A DNA stretch of 64,000 nt from Atrina japonica (Eukaryota; Mollusca; Bivalvia; Pterioida; Pinnidae), in NCBI GenBank assembly GCA_030159075.1, contig BROG01001148.1, positions 1 to 64,000 on the forward strand. Reading direction: 5' to 3'. This document shows positions 23,566 to 36,000 of the stretch, in pieces (position 1 is the stretch's first letter; every line of letters begins with the position of its first letter). The notes under the pieces are model-generated. The model was not told the DNA's origin. It worked only from the letters and a program-made list of their open reading frames with translations, and ran no database searches. A program made the translations under genes and the position numbers.

Positions 23566-23965
23566 CTGACATTCCTTTGTCCTCTCGACGTTTGATTAAA
23601 TCGGAATCCTACTTCATGAACGGGATAAAGTGAAATTGAAGGGAAATGAATTTTAATTTCATATTAACAGAGTTTTCAAAATAACCCGATACCAATGGTA
23701 ATAAAGTCATTCGTTCGGGGATATCTAAATCATTTCAAATAAAACGGGATTTCAATGTAAAAGGGTTCGATATAAGTTGGCACGATTGTATACAATTTCA
23801 AATTGAACATGGACCACATTTAAAACGTCGTGGTTGTTATTGTTAGAGCTTTGGTATACAACGTGTGTCTTGTTAGAAACCAGAGAGAGGTGCGAGACAA
23901 ATAAAATAGATAATAAATGTACAGTCGCACTTAAATAGTAAGCAAAAGTTTAATAGAATCTAGGT

Positions 23966-24089
23966 CCACTTTGAGTTCAGAATAGAAAAAAATAAGTCAG
24001 GGGTGGGATGGATAACTCAGCCGAGGCGTTAGCCGAGTTTAAGATATTTATCCATCCCATCCCTTTTCTATCTGAAACTCAAATGTGGT
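23966..24089. repeat. hairpin, about 50-bp arms
   Basis: CCACTTTGAGTTCAGAATAG at the left pairs with CTATCTGAAACTCAAATGTG at the right; inside, GGGATGGATAACTC pairs with the run ending TTATCCATCCC. The short loop holds CGAGG/GCCGAG. Confidence 0.75.
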
Positions 24090-24319
24090 GCTTGATAAAT
24101 CAATATCAAAGTCCTCGTGATCCGCCATGTTTACAACAATGCAGAAGTCTTGTGTAGCGATACAATGCTCATTTGCCTATCAATCGTGTTGTATTATATG
24201 CTATATTTTTCATATTAAAATGTCCAAGACAAGAATAGACTGACCATCTGGATCCATTATTCACTTTAAGATATAATGCTGTCAGTAACAAAATATAATA
24301 ACCATTTGGTAAAATAAAT

Positions 24320-24445
24320 TATACAGAACTACACATATGTTTCTATCCGTATCATCAGACTGCACGCGACTGTAGCAGATGGATACAATGATCAAGTGCA
24401 GTCTGATGATACAGATAGATAGATACATTTGTGTGGTTTTGTATT
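24320..24445. repeat. hairpin, about 45-bp arms
   Basis: TATCCGTATCATCAGACTGC is complementary to GCAGTCTGATGATACAGATA. The outer parts CTACACATATG and CATTTGTGTGGT also pair. The loop is about 30 bp. Confidence 0.75.
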
Positions 24446-25079
24446 TATTACATGTCCTTTATTTATCTATATGTATACATAAATTTAAAACTCATTCCAC
24501 TTTTTACGACGCTGTCAAATATTTTGGATGACATGAATGCTATTTAGGAAAGTAGCTCCGGCGAAATTTCCGTATCCAACTATGTGCAATACGACATTAC
24601 GTATTTAATTGGCGCATTGAACTCTGTATTGTAACTGTATGATTACACATACATGTAATCAATATATATAACAACGAGCAGCCAGCAATATTCAGCACTT
24701 ACAGACGACGTAGAAGACCTTCTATAGAGATACAATTTTTGTCCTGTACTCATTTTTAATTTATTACAAATCAAAAATTAGTAAAGGACAAATGTGTGTT
24801 TAACTTCGAAAAGTAACTTTCAAAAATGGCCGACTCGCTTCGTCTCGGTAAAACTGGGTCAGGCGTTGCTATGCGGGGAAATCATTTCGCAGACAATTTA
24901 AAAACATTAATAACGGAATTAAAATCAATTAACTAAATGGTTTGCTTTTGTATTACAAAATTAAATTATACGGAATTAATCTTTCTATAAACCACTTCGC
25001 GGTTTATAAAGCGTAAAATGCCCCAAAGTTATGTTATATTGTATAACATAGGTAGAAATTAGCTTCATTCTATATATAT

Positions 25080-25875
25080 TTACATACCGACTGCAATTCC
25101 CTTCATTGCAAGTATATAGAGCGATATATTGCATATTCCGGTAAATACAGTCGCGTGCCCCGAGTATTAACCACTTTACTTTTCAGCGTAAGAATACATG
25201 AACGAATCAATAAAGAATAGAATATCACATGTTTATTTCTTATATATTTAATCTTAAAAGCCATACATTAGGCCTACCACAAAACAAATAAAAATCACAG
25301 AAAGAAATCGGAAACACGAGACTACATCTGTAGCACATTGTACAGCCTACAGGCCCATATCGCGATATATCTAGGTCATGTTATGACCAGAACCACAGAC
25401 CACCGTCTGGCTTCATAGTTACAACAGAAAGAAAGAAAGTAAGGCCTAGTGCAACTTTGTCAAGCATCTCTTGATAAACAAGTCGATTTGTTTGCCTTTA
25501 CTGGATATTCCTATCAGAAACAATTCGTCACCCGCATCGTGTGAAATTAGGTCGTGTGAAATGGGCCTACTTACGTAGGTTACGTACCAATCAGTCATCG
25601 TGGTTCCCAGCTGCTTGGTAAAAAATGTCAAATAAAATGGCTACTTTCAGTTGTCATAAATTAATATTAGTTGTCTCACTTCTTGTAAGTCACACTAAAT
25701 CTTTCTATAGTATATCCCATTAATAATATATCAGAATTCAAACGCAAATTTGTTGTAAATACATTATTCAGCATACTCATGGGCGCAGCCATTTGCAATT
25801 TCAATTCTCTTCTGACACATTTAACCTTCCGGTTACCAAGCAGACGGATATTCTAAAATAACTTAAAAACGAATC
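25080..25875 (-). repeat. dispersed repeat D, inverted copy
   Basis: This is the reverse complement of about 48480-49310 with few differences over some 800 bp, apart from small indels. Both copies keep an open frame beginning MTDWYVTYVSRPISHD and running through ELFLIGISS, but the ends of that frame differ. Probably a transposon or a segmental duplication; no recognisable domain. Confidence 0.75.
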
Positions 25876-25899
25876 TGACACTTATTCAAAATTTTCCAT

Positions 25900-26272
25900 A
25901 TCACTTTCTTTTATATGACAATAACTATGTTATATGACAATTACTGTTATATGACAATAAATATATTATATGACAATTACTAGTATATGTCATAACTTTG
26001 TTATATGACAATGACTGTTATATGATAATATCTATGATATATGACAATAACTATGTTATATGGCAAAACGTTTTATATGACAATAACTATGTTATATGAT
26101 AATTACTGTTATATGACAATAACTATGTTATATGACAATTACTGTTATATGACATAACATTTTACATATGACAATGACTGTTATACGACAATATCTATGA
26201 TATATGACAATAACTATGTTATATGACGATATTTTTTTATGTGACAATGATTATATCATATGACAATAACAA
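25900..26272. repeat. tandem repeat, about 19-20 bp unit
   Basis: Units of TTATATGACAATAACTATG, degenerate, directly beyond the stop codon of DHDH copy 2. The 3' UTR of that gene would have to start in it. I see no AATAAA on the - strand within the array. Confidence 0.9.
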
Positions 26273-26286
26273 TATTCCTCTTGTAT

Positions 26287-26393
26287 TCAATATTCGCAAT
26301 CATAGCTCACTCCTATCTGTCTCCTTGCCTCATCCATTATATAATACACCATTTCACTGTCTGTGTGCGACATATTGTCACTTTCTGTTTTTC
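26287..26393 (-). CDS. DHDH copy 2, exon 7
   Basis: Acceptor TTTCAG at 26394. Residues 303-336: KTESDNMSHTDSEMVYYIMD, then EARRQIGVSYDCEY and TGA. It forms the C-terminal helix. Confidence 0.9.
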
Positions 26394-29300
26394 CTGAAAT
26401 AAAAATAAGCATGGCAACAAATATACGGTATTGCAAAAATGAAATAAAATAAAAAAAAAAGAAATGAAAAGCTTAATAAATGAACAAAATTCGAATTTAA
26501 GATAAAGGTATAATTCCCAGAAAAAGTCCTTTGAGAAAATACAAAATACTTAAATTGACTGCATCATCAAATATGTCTTGAGTAACTACTGTAAAGATCT
26601 TAGTTTTCAGAATTTAAACAGAGACATTATCTTATCGTAAAATCCCTTTGGTATGAGAAAAAAAATGGTCCCGAAATATCTGTTATTGTGTTTATGTAAA
26701 AATCACAGATACCCTTTTTAAGAAAGAAAAAAAAAGAAAAGAAAAAACCCCACAAATACCAATGTATTGATCTTCGAGATATTTAGGAGACCAAATACAC
26801 ATTTCCTGAACATTGGACAAACGCGGACCTTTGAATTATCTTAAACTTAATATCTAGTTAATTGTAAACGAACAGCAATTACTTTGTGTAAGAAAATATT
26901 TTAATATCAAATATATAATATTGAAGTATTTAATTGCAAAGACATCTATGCAGTTTGAATCTTAGAAGGTTGTGATATAATATACCTATTTACAGACATT
27001 AAAAAAGGAAAACAAATTTCAGATTAGTTAAAACATAATTCAGATCATTACCACCCAAATGAGCATCTGTGTCTGTGTTCAGTGTTTATTGCTTTTGTTT
27101 AAAGACACCTTAATCATATTAGTATGACATTTAAAATCAACATCAGATTGATTTCATTCCGGATCCATTACATGCACAAATTTTGTGGCTTCATGTGGGA
27201 CATGTCCGAATAATGTTTATTAAGGTTGATAAACTGTAAATCCGAAAACTTTACTTTACTTTACGATACTTTACTTTCGCGATACATAAGTTTTATATTT
27301 ATTCGCGAGATGATATTTTCGCATTTCCAATGCCCATTTCGATATGCTATTATCATACTTCATTACGCAATAATTTTACTTTCGCGAGCGAGAGGTTTCG
27401 CGAAATTACGCGTAAATGAAATTCTCGAGAATAAAACAGGATTTACAGAATTAGTTCTTGAGGAGACATTGACATTTGACCCCATGAAATATTGTCACAA
27501 TGAACCGTAGATAATTTCTAATAACTTTCTCATTTATCTTTGTCTGCAGAAAATCAGTTATTAGTTAAAAAGACACTAATTCCTTTCCATTAGAAACCTT
27601 TGTGGGTTCACATGCGAGTAATTACTGTTCAGGGTGCACTCATCGTCTATAAACTGGTTTTTGTCTGGTAAACCTTTCATTTATTTCACCAATACACTGT
27701 TCTTGTCTGGTAAACCTTTCATTTTTTTTCATCAATAAACTAGTTCTTGACTGGTATTTCACCAAACGTTTTGAAACTAATTTCGGTTTTTATCATTTAT
27801 CACTAATGGTTTCAAACCAGTCCGTGAAATCGGTGGTTTCTTTGGTTTACATGCAGTCCAAAGCATACAAATATGTCAACAAAGACGCATTAGTAATGAG
27901 ACAGGTGAATAACTTTCTGTGACATTCTATGTTTTATTAATAAAGGTCTGGTACTATGTTTTAAATGTTTAAAACACTGTAAAACTCGACAAAATATACA
28001 CCAAACCCGGTTACGCAAGAGTACAAAGCAAATTCTAATATATCAGCGTTTTAGACAATGCGAATCTGCCATTTACTGCATAACTTCAAACCTAACGAAA
28101 CTAGTTTCAAATCGTATTAAAACTAGAAACAAAACATTTTTTTTTCAATAAATTCACCTTAAGTTTTGTTTGAATTGAATCACTGGTTGCTGACAAGAAC
28201 TTTAAACTGTCTTAATTTTGTACTCGTAACTGTGTTCTGCAATACAACCGTTACCATCACCAAATTTTACAACAATAATTTTAACAACAGCATCAACAAC
28301 AATAACCAAAGAAAAGCAGTAACAAAAAGATTGTCATGAAACAGGTGTTATACATTTGGAATTTATTTCTTGACTGTCATAAAACAGGTGTTATACATTT
28401 GGAATTGTTTCTTGACTGTCATAAAACAGGTGTTATACATTTGGAATTTATTTCTTGACTGTCATAAAACAGGCGTTAATTTGTATAGTGACGTCATATT
28501 ACCCGCTGCCATAAAACAGGTGTTAAAACTTTGAATTTGTTTCATGACGTCATATTACCCGCTGTCATAAAAAAAGGTGTTATAAACTTCAATTTTGTTT
28601 TACGACGTCATATTACCTGCTTGAATACATTTTCTGACGTGATCAGCCTCATATCTGAGGCCACAACTGTTGGGATATATCAAAGGCATTGGTCCTTCAG
28701 GTAATTCCTTGGATAGGTCGCCTGACGGAAGCGAAGCTTCAACTGGGGCAAAGAAGGTATCGGGTAACTGAAAAAGCAAAATTATCGTCGATTCTTATTA
28801 TGAAACTTCCCATTAAAATATTGTCAGCCGGTGGTTAGGTTAAAATGTTAATATTATGTAAAAGTACATTTATGGTTTTCACTCTGTAATGTGAACAAAA
28901 CACTGTGAAATCTGGTGTTGTTTCTTTTTTATCAAGCGAAACTTTAAGCTACTTACTGTCATACAGCTTCATGTCATAAGGTCATGAACAATCGTCATTC
29001 CCTTTACTTTCTATATAAAACAATCTTACATTTTAATCATTTTTTATTTAAAATACATAAATATTGACCTCTTAACATTTTTATTTGAAGATGATGATGA
29101 ATAAAGAAGTTACATACATTTATTTTTACTTGAAGGATTTTGCAAGATCATCTCCTTCTTTGTTCTAAGTAAATTACTCCAAGAAAATACTTGTTATAAA
29201 GAAAATATGTTGCATCTCAGAATTTTAATATCACTAAATAATCAGTGATTAATGAGATAAGAAGAAACTATAAACTGTAAGAGAACGCGTATTGTACAGA

Positions 29301-29979
29301 ATGAACAAAAACAGGAGAAAAAGATTTAGAATAACTTAATTTTACATTTAATTATAATTGGAAATTCCTGCTAGGGTCGTTTCGAATTATGTGGGAAAGT
29401 TTGCCAGTTTACTTGTGGAAGGTCGGTGGTCTTTACCCGGGTAACCGGGGTTTCTCCCCCACCAATAAAAACTGGACGCCATCATATGACTGAAAGATTG
29501 TTGAGTATGGCGTAAAACAAAAAATCAAATCAAATAAAAAATAATGGGAAATTTATGTTCGTTCATAAACTTATGGCACTGTACTGTAGTTATGGAACGT
29601 TTTCAGCCATGCGTGCATGTTCCTGGTTTGAAGAATTTGCAGAGTCTGAATGTGCTACTTTTTATTGACAGCACTATATCGGTGGATTCAAAGTGGCGTA
29701 AAGCATGCGATATGAGATTTGCAAAATATCACACAGTATAATCATATATACATGTACATGCATGTACAGGTCTACCAAGGTAAAGTGGCACATCCGGGTT
29801 CTGACAAAACAAAAACAAAATGGTCTATTTTCCAAAAAGTATGTTGTACAGATAAAACTGCCCTGCACGAATTCCATGCATTACTGAAGCTCGAAAATTT
29901 TTGTGTCGACAAGACGCATGTCACCCCTGTTATGATTTAATTCATACTCATTGTGTTTGTAAACATGTGCCAATTTACC

Positions 29980-30012
<33 letters not shown>

Positions 30013-30015
30013 ACC

Positions 30016-30048
<33 letters not shown>

Positions 30049-30053
30049 TATAT

Positions 30054-30090
<37 letters not shown>

Positions 30091-33000
30091 GATTTGGGAA
30101 TTGTTAATCTACTAAACTAGTATAAAAGGGAAAAAAGAAAAATATTTACATCAATACGACCCTCTGTCCCATAAATTACTGCATTGCTTTTTGTATTTGC
30201 CCCTGTTGTTATACTGTAGTTGAAAACGGCTCTTGCTCCATTTTTATACGTTAAAACTAATGTCCCATCTGTGTCCAAACCTGGGGAATATTTGATAAAT
30301 AATAATACACAAATACAATGTACACACTTTTTACAAATATTTTCTCGGGAGCTTCATCTATGAATAGAAGAGATCCAGCTTGATTTAAAATCCAGTGGGA
30401 CAAAATTTCAACACTGGAATTTAATGCATATGGAGACGTCACCAAATGCGGATGAAGGCCTTCAAATTTTAGTCTATGTTCGGCACTTACGGATTACTAC
30501 ACGGGACCTCAGTTTTGACGTTTTGTTCTTGATATAACAGAGTCGGCCTTGCTCAGTCGGTAACACGCTCGACTCATGATTGTGAGGTCGTGACATCGAG
30601 TCCAGCCGGCGACAGGTCGGATTCTTGTCCTTCGGATGAAACAGTATAAACGATGTCCCATGTCACAGTAGGTGTCGGCACGTTAAAGAACCCCCAATAC
30701 TCAATGTCCGTAAGTGCCATATATAGGCCCAAATGTGAAGCCCATTCACCGGCATTTGATGACTTCTCCATATGAGTGAAAGTTTCTTGAGTGGGACGTT
30801 AAACAACAATACAACAAAAACAATAGCTTAACTTTGGCTAACATTTAATCAGATGACATACTGTATACCTGGATACCTGGATATTTTCGCTGCCAATTTT
30901 CGCCTTTACATGAGAGATCGAATTTAAAATGAAAGCGAAATTTTCAAGCTAAATAATTTAAGCACGGGCATACATGTCATCCATGGGACTTTGTGATTTA
31001 AAGCGTGAATGTGTGAAAGTTTTCTGTCGATAAAGGGCGAAAACAATCAGGGGCAAAAATTTCAATGTTCACAGTAATTGATACCACTACATGGGTATGA
31101 ACATATGTTACACAAATATTTCTTGAAATAAAATTTTTTCCAAAGTACAAATTTCCCAAAATAATCGTTGTACATTTCAAAACAACTAAATGCATCTGAA
31201 TGCCCATTTCGTCATACTATTATCATACTTCGGTATGCGGTAGTTTTATTTTAGCGAGCGGGAGCTCTAGCGAAATTATGGGTAAATAAAACTGTCAATA
31301 TTTTGTTTTGACAGTTTTACCCATCATATTACTATGATGGCTGGTTTGGGACATCGTAAAATCGCTTCGTTTAATACATAGAGAATAATACATGGCAAAA
31401 TCTGTATCCTATGCCATATCAACCCGAGACTCCAATATCAGCCAGAGTGAGGCTGTTCACGGCCGAACATTGTGTTGATGGGAATAACCTACAGTACTCC
31501 GTGTACACTCGTATCCAAAATATGGAATGGACAACTATTTGCGGTGTGTTGAACCTACTCACGGAATATCATTACTTTTGTTCAATCGAATGTTTAGTAA
31601 ATCAAATGATTCCTTCACATTTTTCATTCAACAATCCTTAAAAATGTTAACAATCAGCCTGAATCAAGTCCAATATTTAACAGAATGTGCTTAGCCCAGC
31701 ACGGAAAACAATCGAGGTGTTCCGAATAATAAAAATACAAGAAGCGTTTCAAACAGGGTGCAATAAAAGGTTGAAGGGGTGTGATAAAGGGAGGGCTGAT
31801 ACAGGGTATGTGATAAAGGGCACATGCTGGCTCCTGTATCAGAAATGAAAAAAGTTTGTATTTGGTATTAAATATATGATAAAATGCGATATTACGATAT
31901 TAAGTACGATATTACGATATCACGTTAGTATGATATCCCGAATCAGCCACCATATATTACGGACTAATTAATTTTTGTCATGACTTATTACATCTCGGAG
32001 ATTTCAAATATCTTTATCTTTACCCTAAACATGGATACAAAAGTAGGCCTACTTTAAAGTACTTACCGTCTTCAGCAAGATTCCCAAAGGCTGTTATTTT
32101 TTGTGGTTTTTCGTTGTTGAAAACTAAATTTGCGAACTGAATTGGGTAAATACCAAGATTCAACAGACACCCTCCACCCAAACTGCGATTAGGTAACCAT
32201 GTTAAAAAATTAATTATTGGCAAACACAATGTTGCTGTAACTAGCTGTATTGTGCCCAGACTGTTTGTTTGCAGTTCTCTCGCGATATCCTCATAGATAG
32301 GAAAACATCTAGACCAGAGTGCCTGAAACAAAAATATCGATGAAATTTACTATCATAATTTTTTATTGATTTATTAAAAATGTTGAAAAAATATTAAGAT
32401 GAATGCAAAACTTCTCACAAAAGCGTATTAACAATATTTTGTTCTTCAAAATATTTATAATACAATGCAACTTCCGAAAAGCGGTCTTTCCAAAACAAAA
32501 GCCGATCACTCCTTGATACAAACAATGTTAAACAAAGTCCGGATTTTCTTTCTGATTTCAAGTTCACAACAAAATATAAAATCTCCGATACCAAAGTATC
32601 AATGATTAACCCTTCCATCCCTACAGACTACAACAGACTGGTCTTAAACAACTGAAAAGAATATACCTCTCAGAAACTCAAGGTTGAAAGGGTTAACAAA
32701 GCATTGTTGAGAATAAAGGTAATTAAAACATATAACATACGAAGGCAAGTAAACAAAAAATATTATTTTTTTTTTAAATAAAACCTTATAAATTTATCTT
32801 TGGGGTAGACTGGAAATTATTACTGACTTATGGTCAAGAACCAAAGCCTCGAAAACACCGGACAATTATCAGTCCATTTGAAAGAAAATTATACTGTATC
32901 TATAATGGCTGTCACAAATTTTCACAGGCAAGGGTGGGCCTAGTTGTAGTATGGTCGGCAGATTTCAATTGAATTTCATATTTAAGGGTTACCATGTGAC

Positions 33001-36000
33001 TGTTTTACAAAAACTGACAGGGTATCGTCGATTCCCCTGTCAGAAATATCCGTTTCACCGCTCGGCGTACCCTGTCAGTTTTTGTAAAACAGTCACATGG
33101 TAAGCATATTCTAATGTCTGCACATTTTAGATTTGCATTTTAATGACGTAAACGACATGAAACGTTGATTTATGCTGGCTCCTACCTTTATCTATGACCA
33201 AATTACTCTAATGAATATATTGATGCGCTTAAAAATAGTTACTGATTTATCATATGAAATTGTTAATTTCGATACCGATTTAGTGATACGATATAGTTGT
33301 TATGTTTGGTATTTTAAACAAGAGGCTCACAAAAGCCTGTATCGCTCACCTGGCTCCAAGAGGCACCATTTTTTAAGTGAACTACCCAAGGACTATTGTG
33401 ACGAGGTTTGGTTCCAATTAACCCAGTGGTTTCAGAGGAGATATTTGAAAGTGTTCCAATATGGTCCAATATTAAACTAAGTTCCCCACTGGCAGGCATC
33501 TTGGATGAGGTGTGAGGTTGCTGGACACCATTTTCAAAATGGACCATCCAAGGAATACTGACCAAGGTTGGTTCCAATTAGCCCATTAATTTCAGAGGAG
33601 AAGTCTTTGAATATGTTCCCATATCGTCCAATGTTAAACCAAGTTTCTTGCTGGTGGCCATCTTGGATAGGATCTGGACCTGTAAGACACTTTTAAATGG
33701 GTCCAAGAAGCAATGTGGCCAAGTTTGGTTTCAATTAGCCAAGTAGTTTCGGAGAGAATCTCTAAATGTATTTTCCCATAGGGTCCAATGTTAAAATTTG
33801 TTCCCTGCTGGTGACCATCTTGGATGAGAAATGGACAAAAGGTGCCAGACACCTTTTGTATACGGGTCCATTTAAGGACCATTGTGACCAAGTTTGGTTC
33901 AAATTGGCCAAGTAGTAGTTTCAGGGATCTCTTTAATGTATTTTCTCATAGGGTCCAATGTAAAACTATGTTTCCTGCTGGCGGCCATCTAGAATAGGAC
34001 CTGGACCTGCCAGAAACATGTTTTAAACGGGTCCATCCAAACAACCATTGTGACAAAGATTGATTCTTATTGGGATAGTAATTCCATAGAAAAAAAATAG
34101 GGTCCAATGTTAAATTATGTTCCCTGTTGGCAGCCATCTTGGATGAGGTGTGAACCTGAAAAACACATTTTATACAGGGGACCACCCAAGGACTATTGTA
34201 ACAAATTTTTGGTTCCAGTTGGCCCTGTGGTTTCAGAGGAGAAGACTTCTGATTTTTAGGGTTCAATACTAAACTATGTTTCCTGCTGGTGGCCATCTGG
34301 GATAGGACTCAGACCTGCTGGACGCACTTTTTAAATAAATCCATCCAATGACCATTGTGACCAAGTTTAACTCCAATTGGCCCAGAGGTTTCAGGGAAGA
34401 TCTTTGAAAAATTTTTTCCTGCTGGCGGCCATCTTGGATAGGACCCGGACCTATCAGACATTCTTTAATGGGTTCATCCACGAACATTGTAACCAAGTTT
34501 GGTTGAAATTGGGATAGTAGTTCCAGAGAAAAAGAGCTGTAAATATATTTTCCCATAGGGTCCAATGTTAAAATATGTTCCCCAATAGCGGCCATCTTGG
34601 ATGAGATGCGATCCTGAAAAACACCTTTTTTTACAGGGGATTATTGTGACCAAGTTTGGTTCCAATTGGCTCAGTAGTATCAGAGGAGAAGATCTTTGAA
34701 AGTGTTCCCATATGGTTCAATGTTAATCTATGTTTCCTGCTGGCGGCCATCTTGGATAACACCTGGACCTGTCAGACATATTTTTAAATGGGTCCATCCA
34801 AGGACCGTTATGACCAAGTTTGGTTTCAATTGGGATTGTAGTTCCAGAGAAAAAGATCTGTAAATGTGTTTTCTCATAGGGTCCAATGTTAAATTATGTT
34901 CCTTGCTGGTGGCCATCTTGGATAAGGTGCGAACCTGAAAAACACATTTTTCTTACAGGGGACCACCCAAAGATTATTGTGACCAAGTTTGGTTATAATT
35001 GGCTCAGTAGTTTCAGTGGAGAAGATCTTTGAAAGTGTTCCCATATGGTCCAATTCTAATCTATGTTTCCTGCTGGCGGCCATCTTGGATAACACCTTGA
35101 CCTGTCAGACATGTTTTTATATGGGTCCATCCAAGGACCATTATGACCAAGTTTGGTTTCAATTCGGATAGTAGTTCCAGAGATAAAGATCTGTAAAAGC
35201 TTTTCCCCATAGGATCCAATGTTAAATTATGTTTCCTGCTGGCGGCCATCTTGGATAACACCTGGACCTGTCAGACATATTTTTAAATGGGTCCATCCAA
35301 GGACCGTTATGACCAAGTTTGGTTTCAATTGGGATTGTAGTTCCAGAGAAAAAGATCTGTAAATGTGTTTTCTCATAGGGTCCAATGTTAAATTATGTTC
35401 CTTGCTGGTGGCCATCTTGGATAAGGTGCGAACCTGAAAAACACATTTTTCTTACAGGGGACCACCCAAAGATTATTGTGACCAAGTTTGGTTATAATTG
35501 CCTCAGTAGTTTCAGTGGAGAAGATCCATATGGTCCAATTCTAATCTATGTTTCCTGCTGGCGGCCATCTTGGATAACACCTTGACCTGTCAGACATGTT
35601 TTTAAATGGGTCCATCCAAGGACCATTATGACCAAGTTTGGTTTCAATTGGGATTGTAGTTCCAGAGAAAAAGATCTGTAAAAGCTTTTTCCCATAGGAT
35701 CCAATGTTAAATTATGTTCCCTACTGGCGGCCATCTTGGATGAGGTGCGAACCTGAAAAACACCTTTTTTTTACAGGGGACCACCCAAAGACTATTGTGA
35801 CCAAGTTTGGTTCCAATTGGCTCAGTAGTTTTAGAGGAGAAGATCTTTGAATGAAATGTTTTCGCCGGACGGACGGACGACGGACGCAAAGTGATGGCAA
35901 AAGCTCACCCAGCCAGGTGAGCTAATAAGGAACTCAAGACAGTGACAAAATGTTTCGATATTCATTGTATTACAAAATAGGCAAACAGTTAAGTTCAGCA

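Noticed and set aside
24826..24936. Short frame starting MADSLRLGKTGSGVAMRG in a good start context
   Set aside because: 36 codons only, no splice donor or homologue recognised, and no similar copy nearby.
33172..35890. Many 60-116 codon - strand frames with words such as NLTLDPM and KPNLV
   Set aside because: Repeated translations of the 160-bp tandem unit; not a gene.
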